Part shown: positions 1 to 9,609 of the stretch, in pieces | How positions within the stretch are numbered: the first letter of the stretch is position 1 | How the letters are laid out: each line of letters starts with the position of its first letter | Origin: CALBPI01 sp045110335 | GTDB lineage: Bacteria; Pseudomonadota; Gammaproteobacteria; Steroidobacterales; Woeseiaceae | Reading direction: 5' to 3' | NCBI GenBank assembly: GCA_045110335.1 | Contig: JBGCGB010000022.1 | Coordinates: 51,519 to 115,518, forward strand | Length of the DNA: 64,000 bases | Notes under the pieces: generated by a model | Told to the model about the DNA's origin: nothing | The model's database searches: none | Seen by the model: the letters and a program-made list of their open reading frames with translations, nothing else | Made by a program: the position numbers and the translations under genes

Positions 1-2
1 TT

Positions 3-968
3 ATGAATAAAAACAAACACTGTGTCGTCCTCGGCGGCACCGGCTTCGTCGGACGAACGCTAGTTAACGCACTAGGCAAACGCGGCTATACGATCACGGT
101 ACCCACCCGCAACTGTGAGCAAGCACAAGCGCTGGGCGTGAATCCGAGCGTCAAGCTAGTCGCGGCCGACGTCCACGACCGCGACGCATTGTCGGCGGTT
201 ATTAGTGATGCTGACGTCGTCATCAACCTGATCGGCATCCTCAATGAAGAAGGCCATCATCGTGGTAAAGGTTTTTACGTCGCACATCGTGACTTAACCA
301 AGACGGTTGCAGAAGTTTGCCGCGAACGCGGCGTCGGACGTTTCCTGCAAATGAGCGCGCTGAAAGCCGACAGCAAGAATGGTCCATCGGACTATCTGAA
401 AAGCAAAGGCCAGGCTGAAGACGCGATACGCGCGATGGATGTCAAAACACTGGGCTGGACCATTTTCCAGCCGTCCGTCATTTTTGGCCCGGACGATGGT
501 TTCATGAACCGGTTCGCCAGTTTGTTGAAAATTGCGCCCTTCATGCCGCTGGCACGCGCCAACGCACGCTTCGCACCGGTTTACGTCAAAGATGTTGCCG
601 CGGCTTTCGTCACGGCCATCGACAAACCCGAAACTGTCGGCAAGACTTATCAACTATGCGGCCCGAAGGTTTATTCGCTACGCGAGCTTGTGACCTACGT
701 GCGCGAGCAGCTCGGGTTGCGCCGCCCCATCATTGGATTACCGGACGGGCTTGCCAAAATGCAGGCGCGATTCTTCAACTTTGTGCCAGGCAAACCGTTC
801 TCGATGGACAACTTCCGCTCGTTGACGGTTCACAGCATTTGCGACAGCGACGGCTTATCCGAGTTAGGCATCACTGCAACGCCACTCGAGGCGATCGCGC
901 CGACTTATCTGGCACCAAATGATCGCAACGCCAAGTTCGACAAGCTACGCCGAAACGCGGGTCGCTAG
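3..968 (+). CDS. NDUFA9-like NAD(P)-binding SDR protein
   Basis: 321-residue atypical/extended short-chain dehydrogenase of the 'complex I NDUFA9 subunit' family. The N-terminus carries the Rossmann glycine motif GGTGFVG (residues about 10-16), and YLKSK near residue 132 fits the SDR YxxxK pair. The bacterial members are soluble NAD(P)-binding proteins whose substrate is generally unknown; a true role in complex I is not implied. The ATG is only two bases into the window, so its ribosome site and promoter cannot be seen. It converges with the aminopeptidase gene, leaving 7 bp between the two stops. Confidence 0.85.
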   Translation: MNKNKHCVVLGGTGFVGRTLVNALGKRGYTITVPTRNCEQAQALGVNPSVKLVAADVHDRDALSAVISDADVVINLIGILNEEGHHRGKGFYVAHRDLTKTVAEVCRERGVGRFLQMSALKADSKNGPSDYLKSKGQAEDAIRAMDVKTLGWTIFQPSVIFGPDDGFMNRFASLLKIAPFMPLARANARFAPVYVKDVAAAFVTAIDKPETVGKTYQLCGPKVYSLRELVTYVREQLGLRRPIIGLPDGLAKMQARFFNFVPGKPFSMDNFRSLTVHSICDSDGLSELGITATPLEAIAPTYLAPNDRNAKFDKLRRNAGR

Positions 969-975
969 CAGCGCG

Positions 976-2025
976 TCACGAATCCGGCATTAGCGTGTCC
1001 AAGGCTTTGTTGCGCTCGTCCGGCGCCTGCTCGGCGAGATGCTCAACACGTTCGTAAAAACAGTCGAACGATTCGCCGCAATCCAGGAACAAGGCTTCGA
1101 AAGCCGGCGCCACATCGTTATAAACCGCCAGCGGCACCAGCGCGGCATTGCTCATCGGCGGCTTTGAACGTAAGCCTGCCTTTTTCCACGCCGCTGCAAA
1201 CTGGTCGAACCGGTCCGCTTTCTCACGTCGTTTAGTGGCTTCACTGGTATCCGCCTCATAGATCCGGGTTAGGTCATCCCGAAGCAGGCCGATCAACCGA
1301 AACGCCTCTTTACGCAACGCGCGGTTAGCAACCAATGCGTCCGACGCCTCAATAGATCGCGCTTGGCGCCACCGCTTTATGCCAATGTTTGCCACCGCTG
1401 TCGCAAATGACTCATTGAACGCGGTATCGCCAGACACATAGATCTTCTGGTGCGCCAGCTCATGAAACAATAGCGACGCGACACCCGCCTCACTGCGCAC
1501 CAGCATGGTGCTGAGGATGGGATCTTTAAGCCGACCCAATGTTGAATACGCAGGTACTTTGGATAAGTGCACATCATTGCCCTGCTCCGACAAGCGCTGG
1601 CTATGACGCTGGGCTGCCGCTTCCTTGAAGTAGCCCCGATACGACAAACACCCGGCGAACGGATAACACCAACGTTTTGGCGTTAACGAAAACTCCGGTG
1701 TGGCAAAGATATTCACAACGACATAGTCGCGATCCAACGCCACAAAATGGCGATAGCTACCATTGTCCGGAAGATCGAGTTCCCGGTGCGCGAACGCCAC
1801 TGCGTCGCGCGCGACCTCGAGTTTGCGCCGCGTTGTCTGTGGCAGCGTCGCATCCTCAAGCACAACATCGATCGGTTCGCGGGCTTGCGTAAGCGCCAGT
1901 TGACCACGCGCTGCCTGCCAGTAATAGCAACCTGTCGCTTGGGTCAGCACCAACGCGATCACGACCATTCTGATCGCGCTCGAAAAACAACGCGCACCGC
2001 TCACGTTCGGTACACTAGTGCGCAT
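976..2025 (-). CDS. Predicted zinc aminopeptidase (lipoprotein-like)
   Basis: 349 residues, matching the 'putative aminopeptidase' family (PF10023 type). The zinc-site motif HELAHQ is followed by GDTAFNESFAT, giving an HExxH metallopeptidase site with a downstream glutamate. The N-terminus has basic residues, a hydrophobic stretch and ATGC, a weak lipobox, so an envelope lipoprotein is likely. The start is uncertain. The first ATG overlaps the cca start codon and lacks a clear Shine-Dalgarno; an internal ATG at 1966-1968 is the alternative but leaves a signal peptide without positive charge. Confidence 0.8.
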   Translation of the reverse strand: MRTSVPNVSGARCFSSAIRMVVIALVLTQATGCYYWQAARGQLALTQAREPIDVVLEDATLPQTTRRKLEVARDAVAFAHRELDLPDNGSYRHFVALDRDYVVVNIFATPEFSLTPKRWCYPFAGCLSYRGYFKEAAAQRHSQRLSEQGNDVHLSKVPAYSTLGRLKDPILSTMLVRSEAGVASLLFHELAHQKIYVSGDTAFNESFATAVANIGIKRWRQARSIEASDALVANRALRKEAFRLIGLLRDDLTRIYEADTSEATKRREKADRFDQFAAAWKKAGLRSKPPMSNAALVPLAVYNDVAPAFEALFLDCGESFDCFYERVEHLAEQAPDERNKALDTLMPDS

Positions 2026-3283
2026 GAGTGCAACCGATGGACTGAACGTTTTTTTGGTGGGTGGCGCGGTTAGAGACCGACTGCTCGGCCTGCCTGTGCA
2101 TGAAAAAGACTGGGTCGTCGTCGGTGCAACACCAGATGAGATGCTTAATCGTGGCTTCCGCCAGGTGGGTAACGACTTTCCGGTGTTCTTGCATCCTCAT
2201 ACACATGAAGAATACGCACTCGCGCGCGTGGAGCGCAAGACGGGCCATGGCTATCAAGGGTTCGCTTTTGATACCAGTCCCAACGTGACACTGGAAGAAG
2301 ATTTAATGCGTCGCGATCTGACGGTCAATGCCATCGCCGAAGACGCATCGGGGCAAATCGTCGATCCTTATGACGGGCAGTCGGATCTTGAAAAGAGAAT
2401 CTTCAGACATGTCTCACCAGCGTTCAGCGAAGACCCGTTGCGGGTGCTCCGGGTAGCGCGGTTCACAACGCGCTATGCACCACAACGTTTCACGATTGAT
2501 CCGGAAACCATGCAGCTGATGAGCGACATCGTCGCAGCCGGCGAATTGCCGCATCTTGCCGCCGAACGCATCTGGTCGGAAACCGAGCGCGCGATGGCAA
2601 CGCCGCAACCGTCGATTTATTTTCAGGTATTGCGCGCCTGCGGTGCACTGGCCGTCCTGTTACCTGAGGTCGAGGCATTGTTTGGCGTACCACAACCGCC
2701 GAAATGGCACCCGGAAGTAGACACCGGGTTGCATACGCTCATGGTGATCGACCAGGCAGCCCAACTCAGCGACGACTTAACTGTTCGCTTTGCCGGGCTG
2801 ATGCACGACTTGGGCAAAGCACTGACGCCGCCGGAACAGTGGCCATCCCATCGTGGACATGAGGCGACCGGTGCCAAGCTCGTCGATCAGGTGTGTGATC
2901 GCATTCGTGCACCTAAGCAATTCCGCAAGCTCGCCAAAGATGTGGCCGAATACCACACGCATTGCCACAAAGTCTTCGAGCTCAAACCCAGCACGTTGTT
3001 GAAAGCGCTGAACGCCATGAGCGCTTTCCGGGACCCGGACCATGTTCGTCGCTTCACCTTGGCGTGCGAAGCAGATGCACGTGGCCGCACCGGGCTCGAA
3101 CAACGCCCTTATCCGCAAGCCGCTTTTTTCTGTGGTGCGATGGACGCGGCACTCAATGTGAAGAACGCCGATATTGCGGCGCAAGGACACACCGGCAAAG
3201 CCTTTGGCGACGCGCTTCAAAAGGCGCGCATTTTAGCGATCCGCGACTACAAAGCCACAAACGCGCCTCAGACCAATACGTAA
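2024..3283 (+). CDS. cca: CCA-adding tRNA nucleotidyltransferase
   Basis: About 419 residues. It adds or repairs the 3'-terminal CCA of tRNAs. The N-terminal class II nucleotidyltransferase core has FLVGGAVRDRLLG and the RRDLTVNAIA block. The C-terminal half contains an HD phosphohydrolase domain (LMHDLGKA), as in the gammaproteobacterial multifunctional enzyme with phosphatase and phosphodiesterase activity. I chose ATG 2024, which puts LVGGAVRD at the usual distance; a GTG two codons earlier is possible. The 3' end overlaps the convergent uppP gene by 16 bp. Confidence 0.93.
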   Translation: MSATDGLNVFLVGGAVRDRLLGLPVHEKDWVVVGATPDEMLNRGFRQVGNDFPVFLHPHTHEEYALARVERKTGHGYQGFAFDTSPNVTLEEDLMRRDLTVNAIAEDASGQIVDPYDGQSDLEKRIFRHVSPAFSEDPLRVLRVARFTTRYAPQRFTIDPETMQLMSDIVAAGELPHLAAERIWSETERAMATPQPSIYFQVLRACGALAVLLPEVEALFGVPQPPKWHPEVDTGLHTLMVIDQAAQLSDDLTVRFAGLMHDLGKALTPPEQWPSHRGHEATGAKLVDQVCDRIRAPKQFRKLAKDVAEYHTHCHKVFELKPSTLLKALNAMSAFRDPDHVRRFTLACEADARGRTGLEQRPYPQAAFFCGAMDAALNVKNADIAAQGHTGKAFGDALQKARILAIRDYKATNAPQTNT

Positions 3284-4083
3284 ACAATCAGCGCGGCAAG
3301 GGCGAGCCGGTAAAGCATGAATGGCAACATGCCAATGCGGGCGATGAATTTCATGAAGTACTTGATCGTTAGGTAGGCGACCACCGCGGACAGCACGGCG
3401 CCGATCGCGAGCGTCCCCCAGTCGATGGCGAGATCACTGCGCGCCAGCTTGATGGCTTCAAGTCCGCCTGCCAGCACAATAACGGGAATCGACAACAAGA
3501 AAGAAAATCGTGCTGCGGCCGTTGCCGTGAGACCCAGCGCCATCGCCGCTGTCATTGTCACGCCAGAACGAGACGTGCCTGGGATCAGGGCCATCGCCTG
3601 CGCGACACCCACCAGCAATGCATCGGGCCAACGCATCGCATCCACCTTTCTCGATTTGTTTCCGAAACGATCTGCCAGATAGAGCAGGATGCCGAAGCCC
3701 GCCGTGGTCGCGGCGATCACCGCCGGTGAGCGTAGTGATGCTTCGATAAAGTCTCTAAACAAAATACCGACAATGCCGACCGGTATCGTGGCCAGAATAA
3801 TGAACCAGGCGAGGCGCGCCTGAGTGCGCTGCTCGTTCGTGACATCGGACCGCCACTGACGAAAAAAGCCGTTAATCATTGAGCCGATGTCAGCCCGAAA
3901 AAACCAGACAACCGCAGCTAGCGTGCCGACGTGCACCGCGACATCAAATGCCAAACCCTGATCACCCCAGCCAAGAAACGCTGGTGCCAAGATCAGATGG
4001 CCACTAGACGAAATAGGCAAGAACTCGGTTAGCCCCTGAACAATCGCCAATACAATGATTTCTAGCAAGGTCATAACTGCCAT
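3268..4083 (-). CDS. uppP: Undecaprenyl-diphosphatase
   Basis: 271-residue polytopic inner-membrane protein of the BacA/UppP family. It dephosphorylates undecaprenyl pyrophosphate to recycle the lipid carrier for peptidoglycan and other envelope polymers, and overproduction is linked to bacitracin resistance. The family signatures are present: QGLTEFLPISSSGHLI near the N-terminus and the second motif GTSRSGVTMT (about residue 170). Its start overlaps the end of the upstream methyltransferase gene by 13 bp, so the two are likely co-transcribed. ATG 4074 is an alternative start. Confidence 0.95.
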   Translation of the reverse strand: MAVMTLLEIIVLAIVQGLTEFLPISSSGHLILAPAFLGWGDQGLAFDVAVHVGTLAAVVWFFRADIGSMINGFFRQWRSDVTNEQRTQARLAWFIILATIPVGIVGILFRDFIEASLRSPAVIAATTAGFGILLYLADRFGNKSRKVDAMRWPDALLVGVAQAMALIPGTSRSGVTMTAAMALGLTATAAARFSFLLSIPVIVLAGGLEAIKLARSDLAIDWGTLAIGAVLSAVVAYLTIKYFMKFIARIGMLPFMLYRLALAALIVYVLV

Positions 4084-5246
4084 CCGTAGTCGCGTCCGCT
4101 AAAGCCAGACATCGACGTCGCTATGTTTTTGGAGAACCCGATAAAACGAAAACGCTCGCCCATCTCGCCGGGCATCATCAGTGTCTTCGCGCCGCGTGAT
4201 AGTGCCAGCGAAACATCGGGACCCGCAAGCCAATCGCCGATACCACCCTGCATCAAGAACTGCGCCTGCGACGCAAAACCGAGATACTGCATGCCGGCTG
4301 CATCCAATGATTCAGCCACCTGAGTAAAGTTGACCCAGGTCGTCAAGTCCTGGCCGCCGGGTAAAAACAAGGGATCGGCATGCGCATGATGACGGTAATG
4401 GCACATCAAGGTCCCGCCGTCACGATCAGGCGAGTAATAGTCGTCTTGTCCGTAACCATAGTCACTCAACAACACAACGCCCCGCGTCAGGTTGGCGGCG
4501 AGCGAAGCAAGCCAGGCGGGCGCGGCCAAACAAAGCTCGCTGACATAGCCGGCTGGCAGTGGACCGGCCAGGCTAACCTGCAAGGCATCGATGGCTTTCG
4601 TTAGTGCGGGCGGCGCCGGGCGCCATGCCAACTTCAATTCGTCGGCCTCACGAACAACCGTCTGTTGTGCGTATTGACCGTCCTCGTCAACGCGAAACCG
4701 CTCGGCGGGCAAGGCATCGAGCACCTCATTGCCGAGCACGACGCCTTCAACGACCAGTGCCGTCGGGTCAGCAACCCACTCCAGCCGTGACATCAGATCC
4801 GGTACGGTTTTTTGCAGATGCGCTTGCTGGCGCGCCTGTAGGTCAGGACTGACTTCAACGATGTAATATCGCACCGGCAACGCATCCAGTTCGCCTAGTG
4901 TCGCAAGCAAGACGCTCGCTAGCGCACCGGTACCCGCTCCATATTCGATGATCGCGGGTTCAGCCATGTCCTGAAACACTTCAGCGCATTGTTTGGCAAC
5001 GACCTGACCGAACAATGGACTGATCTCAGGCGCGGTCGTGAAGTCGCCTTGCTCGGCAAACTTTCGCGAGCCCGCCGCGTAGTACCCCAAACCCGGCGTA
5101 TACAAAACGGCCTGCATGTATTCGGCAAAAGACAGCGCGCCACCCGCTTCGTCAATCCGCTGACGAACAAACGCTTCGACCGTCTCGCTGTGCGCCAGCG
5201 TCGCCGAATCGGGCATCGGTAAATGTTGAGGTATTTTCACTGACAA
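4071..5246 (-). CDS. MidA/NDUFAF7-family SAM-dependent methyltransferase
   Basis: 391 residues, DUF185/MidA family. The SAM-binding segment IIEYGAGTGALA lies near residue 100, and GDFTTAPEISPLFG, typical of the family, precedes it. The eukaryotic relative NDUFAF7 methylates an arginine of a complex I subunit; the bacterial substrate is not established. It sits upstream of and overlaps uppP on the same strand. It is divergent from the pteridine reductase gene, with about 80 bp between the starts that presumably holds both promoters. Confidence 0.9.
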   Translation of the reverse strand: MSVKIPQHLPMPDSATLAHSETVEAFVRQRIDEAGGALSFAEYMQAVLYTPGLGYYAAGSRKFAEQGDFTTAPEISPLFGQVVAKQCAEVFQDMAEPAIIEYGAGTGALASVLLATLGELDALPVRYYIVEVSPDLQARQQAHLQKTVPDLMSRLEWVADPTALVVEGVVLGNEVLDALPAERFRVDEDGQYAQQTVVREADELKLAWRPAPPALTKAIDALQVSLAGPLPAGYVSELCLAAPAWLASLAANLTRGVVLLSDYGYGQDDYYSPDRDGGTLMCHYRHHAHADPLFLPGGQDLTTWVNFTQVAESLDAAGMQYLGFASQAQFLMQGGIGDWLAGPDVSLALSRGAKTLMMPGEMGERFRFIGFSKNIATSMSGFSGRDYGWQL

Positions 5247-5328
5247 TGTTTTGTCGATCAGGTTTCACGCGAGACACCATGCTAAATTGTCGCACAGTCG
5301 GCAGGATGAAACAGGAACACAACCAGAG

Positions 5329-6084
5329 ATGACTACAGCGCAAAACAGCCTAGACGGAAAATGGGTATTGATCACCGGTGGTGCCAAACGGATCGGCGCG
5401 ACGGTCACGCGTCGTCTGCATGAGGCCGGGGCCAATATCGCACTGCACTATCGCAGCGCCAAAGATGACGCCGAACAACTCCAACAAGCACTAAACCAAC
5501 AACGACCGGATTCGGTTGCGTTGTTTAGTGGCGACCTGCTGCATCCTGAAACCACCGGCACGCTGGTTGCTGATGTGGTGGCCCATTGCGGACGCCTCGA
5601 CGTATTGATCAACAATGCATCGACGTTTTATCCGACGCCGGTGGGCACCATCACCGAAGAACATTGGGAAGATCTGCTCGGTACTAACCTAAAGGCGCCA
5701 TTGTTTCTGTCTCAAGCGGCCGCACCAGCGCTACGCGAGTCCAATGGCGTCATTATCAATATGGTGGATATCCATGCACGCCGGCCTTTGAAGGATCATC
5801 CCGTGTATGGCCCCGCCAAAGCCGGCCTCGCCATGCTGACATTGTCACTCGCCAAGGACCTTGCGCCGGAGATTCGAGTCAATGGCGTTTCACCCGGGGC
5901 CATCTTGTGGCCGTCCGACGGCATGACAGAAACCGCCAAAGACAGCATCGTCAGCCAAATACCGCTGGCTCGAGCCGGCGGCCCGGACGATATCGCGGGC
6001 GCGATTCTTTACCTGACCAGGGATGCCACTTATGTCACCGGCCAGATCATCGCCGTCGACGGTGGCAGAAGCGTTGGCTGGTAG
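5329..6084 (+). CDS. Pteridine reductase (SDR, FolM-like)
   Basis: About 251 residues from ATG 5329; an open frame extends upstream but lacks family similarity. Classical SDR features are TGGAKRIGA (cofactor loop), NNAST, the catalytic YGPAK and a C-terminal VDGGRSVGW. The GGAKRIGA form of the glycine motif and the overall pattern fit pteridine reductases, which reduce dihydrobiopterin/dihydrofolate-type substrates with NADPH. The nearby folK and folB genes support a pterin/folate role. A general SDR dehydrogenase is the alternative. Confidence 0.85.
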   Translation: MTTAQNSLDGKWVLITGGAKRIGATVTRRLHEAGANIALHYRSAKDDAEQLQQALNQQRPDSVALFSGDLLHPETTGTLVADVVAHCGRLDVLINNASTFYPTPVGTITEEHWEDLLGTNLKAPLFLSQAAAPALRESNGVIINMVDIHARRPLKDHPVYGPAKAGLAMLTLSLAKDLAPEIRVNGVSPGAILWPSDGMTETAKDSIVSQIPLARAGGPDDIAGAILYLTRDATYVTGQIIAVDGGRSVGW

Positions 6085-6155
6085 GCAATCGCGCACTGAC
6101 AGCCTGTCTCTACCGATAAGCATACTTCGCTAGCCCGAATCATTCTCCGAAAAGA

Positions 6156-6190
6156 AAAAGGCCCGCCTGAAAACATCAGACGGGCCTTTT
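6156..6190 (-). terminator. Intrinsic terminator, probably bidirectional
   Basis: An inverted repeat with arms AAAAGGCCCGCCTGA and TCAGACGGGCCTTTT around a 5-base loop. On the minus strand the single mismatch becomes a G-U pair and a U-run follows, so it best serves the S41 protease gene. On the plus strand it can also end the pteridine reductase transcript. Confidence 0.85.
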
Positions 6191-6210
6191 GTCGTTACGA
6201 TGCAAGCTGA

Positions 6211-7527
6211 CTAGTGCACGTAAGCATTCACCTCAGCGGCCGTGCGCCCGGCTGGGGGACGGAATGCCCGAATACCCGCCTGCGTCTTTTCACTGACCGG
6301 AGCGGCAACCGGACAAGCGCCGGTCGACAAGAGCGTCAATGCCGCGGCGGTCGACGGATCTTCCTCCGAACCGACAACGGTATTGATATCATCCGCTGCC
6401 TCGCAATCCACCGGCAAACCATCAAAGTAGCCGCCCTCACCCAGGCTGTTCACCGTTTCAAAAGCCGTCGGGCGCAAGATCTTTTCGCAGAACGTGATAC
6501 CGACTTGGCCCACGGGCTTGCCAAAGGTCGTGGTACCAACCAGACGAACATTGGTCACCGGCTCCAGGCTGTTAATGACCAACTCACTGGCAGACGCTGT
6601 GCCACCAGTGGTGATCACCACGAGTTCCGACAGACTCAACGAAGACGCTAACTGCGAGAATCGGCGTACGCTGTTGGAGGCGGTGTTATTCGCGTTGAAC
6701 AAGGTTTCAGAAAACACATCACCATTGTTGGTTTCGCCACCCAGTAGATCACCCAGACGTTCCGCCACACTGACCAATCCACCGCCGTTGTAGCGCAAAT
6801 CAAGAATGAGCGAGTTAATGTTGTTAGCGCGGAAATCGGCAAAAGCATCATCGAGTTGGTCATTGGCCGTGCTGATGAATGTCGAAAACTCGACATAGCC
6901 GTAATTCGTGTTGTCGACGGTGAACGTCTTCACTTGCGGCACGGGGTCGATCGTCACGATCGCTTTAGTCAGCACCACATCACGCTCGACACCGTTGTCG
7001 TCAATGCGCAACGTACGCATCACACCTTCTTCCGCATCGCCGAAGGAAGCACTCAACCCTTCGTCGGCTGTAATCTGTGCAATCGTTCGGCCGTCAACGG
7101 CAAGCAATCGCTGCCCACGGGCGATACCACCCTGATCCGCCGGACTCCCACCGAATACTCGAACAAAACGCACTTCATCATCGCTGACAAAGGTCGTACT
7201 GAAACCGAAGCCGACGAATCGTCCTTCGCCAAAGAAAGCAGCGTCAGCTGCGGCGGAACCGATAAAGCTGAATCGGTCAATCGGCTGGAAACTGGTCAGA
7301 AAAGTAAGCAAGTCCTCGGGTGTTGCGTAGGCATTGAGGTTGACGCTGGCTGGCAGCAAGTCTTCCCAGAAATACACATCACGCATCTCATCCAGAACAA
7401 ACTGCTTCTGGCTGTCGATCGAGCATTCCGTCGTACCGGTTTGCGGCCCGGTCACACTGCCGCCGCCACCGCCGCCGCAACCCGCTAGCGCCATTGCTGC
7501 CGTCATAGTGAAGATATGCCGTTTCAT
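6211..7527 (-). CDS. S41 family peptidase (lipoprotein)
   Basis: 438 residues from the ATG at 7525-7527, chosen because AGGGGTAAG precedes it and it opens a lipoprotein signal (ALAGCGGGGGG). After the N-terminal region comes a PDZ-like segment (GGSPADQGGIARGQRLLAVDG) and then the tail-specific protease domain. The catalytic Ser lies in GTASASE and the Lys in FGKPVG, the Ser-Lys dyad of C-terminal-processing peptidases. Likely anchored in the envelope, processing or degrading exported proteins. The poly-Gly run after the lipobox Cys is a linker seen in several lipoproteins of this window. Confidence 0.88.
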   Translation of the reverse strand: MKRHIFTMTAAMALAGCGGGGGGSVTGPQTGTTECSIDSQKQFVLDEMRDVYFWEDLLPASVNLNAYATPEDLLTFLTSFQPIDRFSFIGSAAADAAFFGEGRFVGFGFSTTFVSDDEVRFVRVFGGSPADQGGIARGQRLLAVDGRTIAQITADEGLSASFGDAEEGVMRTLRIDDNGVERDVVLTKAIVTIDPVPQVKTFTVDNTNYGYVEFSTFISTANDQLDDAFADFRANNINSLILDLRYNGGGLVSVAERLGDLLGGETNNGDVFSETLFNANNTASNSVRRFSQLASSLSLSELVVITTGGTASASELVINSLEPVTNVRLVGTTTFGKPVGQVGITFCEKILRPTAFETVNSLGEGGYFDGLPVDCEAADDINTVVGSEEDPSTAAALTLLSTGACPVAAPVSEKTQAGIRAFRPPAGRTAAEVNAYVH

Positions 7528-7646
7528 GCTCTTACCCCTATTCCAAAACTTCTTACTTAAAGCATAACGAATACGCGGCAAGAAATTGTCACGCACACGT
7601 CACAGTTCACGTTAAAAAGGATACCGTGAGTTATCGACGAATATCA

Positions 7647-8132
7647 CTAGAATGCCAGCGAAACGGCGTGCAAACCGTCTGCATCCGGCGACATCTCCTC
7701 CCAGATCACTTTCATGGTTTGACCCGTGACAGGGTGAATAAGTTCAGGCGCCAGCTCTGCCATCGGACAAGCCGCGAAACCATAGCGCAGCAAATCCTTT
7801 CGCGGCAGCTTCCAACGCTGACTCACCATGTCACCGTAAAGCAAGACATCGATATCCAGCTCACGTGGCCCGAAACGTTCTGACCCCCGCTCACGGCCTG
7901 CCAGCGTGTGAATCCGTTCGAGATGCATGGTCAGGCTGGCCGGATCTAAGGTGGTTTCTGCACCGATAACGAGATTCAGAAAGTCATCACCGCTGAAGCC
8001 AACCGGCGCATTTTGGTAGACCGTGGAACAAGTCAGCGGGCCCAGCAAACGCAAGAGCTCGTCGTAGGCCAGTTTTAGGTTGCGCTCAGGCGCGACATTA
8101 CTGCCCAGACTTAAATAAATCGGGGTGCTCAT
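7647..8132 (-). CDS. folK: 6-hydroxymethyl-7,8-dihydropterin pyrophosphokinase
   Basis: 161 residues. Transfers pyrophosphate from ATP to 6-hydroxymethyl-dihydropterin in folate synthesis. It begins with SLGSN and carries the diagnostic RFGPRELDIDVLLYG block. Its ATG overlaps the folB stop (ATGA), indicating translational coupling, and FolB makes its substrate. Length is normal for the family. Confidence 0.95.
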   Translation of the reverse strand: MSTPIYLSLGSNVAPERNLKLAYDELLRLLGPLTCSTVYQNAPVGFSGDDFLNLVIGAETTLDPASLTMHLERIHTLAGRERGSERFGPRELDIDVLLYGDMVSQRWKLPRKDLLRYGFAACPMAELAPELIHPVTGQTMKVIWEEMSPDADGLHAVSLAF

Positions 8133-8491
8133 GAATCCCCGGACTTCGTTCGCTCAATTTGAATACCAACGGCTTCGGACCCGCGAATCGCGCCCGGCTT
8201 ATTAATCGTCACGCGCACCCAGGGCACATCAAACTCATCGATAACGAGTCCGGCAATACCCTCGGCCAGTGTCTCAACCAACAACGCTTTACGCTCCTGG
8301 ACAAAAGCCGTTACGCGCTGCGCGACCGCTTTATAGTTCAACGTATCTTCAATGCTGTCTGATTTGGCAGCTTTTGCGATATCGGCCCCCATCTCGAGAT
8401 CAACGACCACTTTCTGCGTGATCTTGCGCTCCCAATCCCAGAGCCCGACGACTGCATCAATCGTTAATGATTTTAGAAAAATCTTGTCCAT
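8129..8491 (-). CDS. folB: Dihydroneopterin aldolase
   Basis: 120 residues, the usual FolB size. It cleaves 7,8-dihydroneopterin to the hydroxymethyl-dihydropterin used by FolK. Family features are LTIDAVVGLWDWERK near the N-terminus and the VTINKPGAIRGSEAVGI tail with the conserved KPGA segment. It lies between tsaD and folK; no plsY gene is present here, although it commonly sits between folB and tsaD in related genomes. Confidence 0.95.
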   Translation of the reverse strand: MDKIFLKSLTIDAVVGLWDWERKITQKVVVDLEMGADIAKAAKSDSIEDTLNYKAVAQRVTAFVQERKALLVETLAEGIAGLVIDEFDVPWVRVTINKPGAIRGSEAVGIQIERTKSGDS

Positions 8492-8529
8492 CGTTCACCT
8501 TCTCTTAACCAGGCGTCATCATAGAGTAT

Positions 8530-9579
8530 TCAAGCGGCCGATAGGTCGCCCAAAGGCCATCGGGGTGTCGCCTGTATTTGGTAGTCCGTGCTGGCATCAG
8601 CGATTCGCAATGCACCCGCCAGCGCGATCATGGCGCCATTGTCTGTGCAAAACTGGGGACGCGGGTAGAAAACGGTGGCGCCGACGTCTTGGGTCATGAC
8701 CTTTAATTGATCACGCAATTGCCGGTTAGCGCCAACGCCGCCCGCGACGATCAAACAGTCGCGACCGGTGGCTTTCAACGCACGCTGGCATTTCTTCGCC
8801 AGCGTATCGACGATAGCCGCTTGAAATGACGCCGCCAAATCCGCGCGATCTCGCGCTTCGAGTGTTTCGGGTCCCAACGGCGGCTGATTGTTGGCGACGC
8901 CCTGCAGCGCCCGCACGGCCATCAACACCGCTGTCTTCAAACCGGAAAAGCTGAAATCCAGGCCCGGTCGCGACAACATCGGCCGCGGGAATTGAAAGCG
9001 CTCGGGATCCCCGTCATTGGCCAACGCGGAAAGCGCAGGCCCGCCCGGGTATGGCAGGCCGAGCAGTTTCGCCGTTTTGTCGAAAGCTTCTCCCGCCGCA
9101 TCATCCAACGTCGTGCCGATCACGTCGTATTGGCCGAGTCCGGCGACATCGACCAACATCGAATGCCCGCCCGACACCAGCAACGCGACAAACGGAAAAT
9201 CCGGAGCACCCTCCTCGAGGCGTGGCGCCAATAAATGCGCTTCCATATGGTGTACCGGAATCACAGGAATCCCGAGCGATCGCGCATAACCGTTGGCAAA
9301 GCAAGCGCCAACCATCAATGCGCCGACGAGGCCGGGACCCGCGGTGTAGGCAATCGCATCCAGATCACTCGCCGACAGGTCGGCAACGTCCAGCGCGCGA
9401 CCCACCATCGGCGACAATTTGGCCAGGTGATCGCGCGATGCGAGCTCCGGAACCACCCCGCCATACTCGGCGTGCCGGGCAATCTGGCTATACAATTCGT
9501 TGGCCACGAGACCCCGTTCGGTGTCGTAAATAGCGACCCCGGTCTCGTCACAACTGCTCTCAATTCCCAAAACCCGCAT
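8530..9579 (-). CDS. tsaD: tRNA N6-threonylcarbamoyladenosine transferase
   Basis: 349 residues from the ATG at 9577-9579 (MRVLGIESSCDET); the open frame continues 158 codons upstream but has no similarity to the family. TsaD transfers the threonylcarbamoyl group to A37 of ANN-decoding tRNAs together with TsaB and TsaE. The metal-binding motif HHMEAH, the ATP-binding SGGHS and the C-terminal DNGAMIA are present. Divergent from rpsU, 165 bp apart, and heading the tsaD-folB-folK run. Confidence 0.96.
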   Translation of the reverse strand: MRVLGIESSCDETGVAIYDTERGLVANELYSQIARHAEYGGVVPELASRDHLAKLSPMVGRALDVADLSASDLDAIAYTAGPGLVGALMVGACFANGYARSLGIPVIPVHHMEAHLLAPRLEEGAPDFPFVALLVSGGHSMLVDVAGLGQYDVIGTTLDDAAGEAFDKTAKLLGLPYPGGPALSALANDGDPERFQFPRPMLSRPGLDFSFSGLKTAVLMAVRALQGVANNQPPLGPETLEARDRADLAASFQAAIVDTLAKKCQRALKATGRDCLIVAGGVGANRQLRDQLKVMTQDVGATVFYPRPQFCTDNGAMIALAGALRIADASTDYQIQATPRWPLGDLSAA

Positions 9580-9609
9580 AGAAACCCCATGATTTTCGAC
9601 AAAACAGGC

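Noticed and set aside
3..968. Complex I structural subunit
   Set aside because: The family name comes from a eukaryotic homologue; no nuo genes are present.
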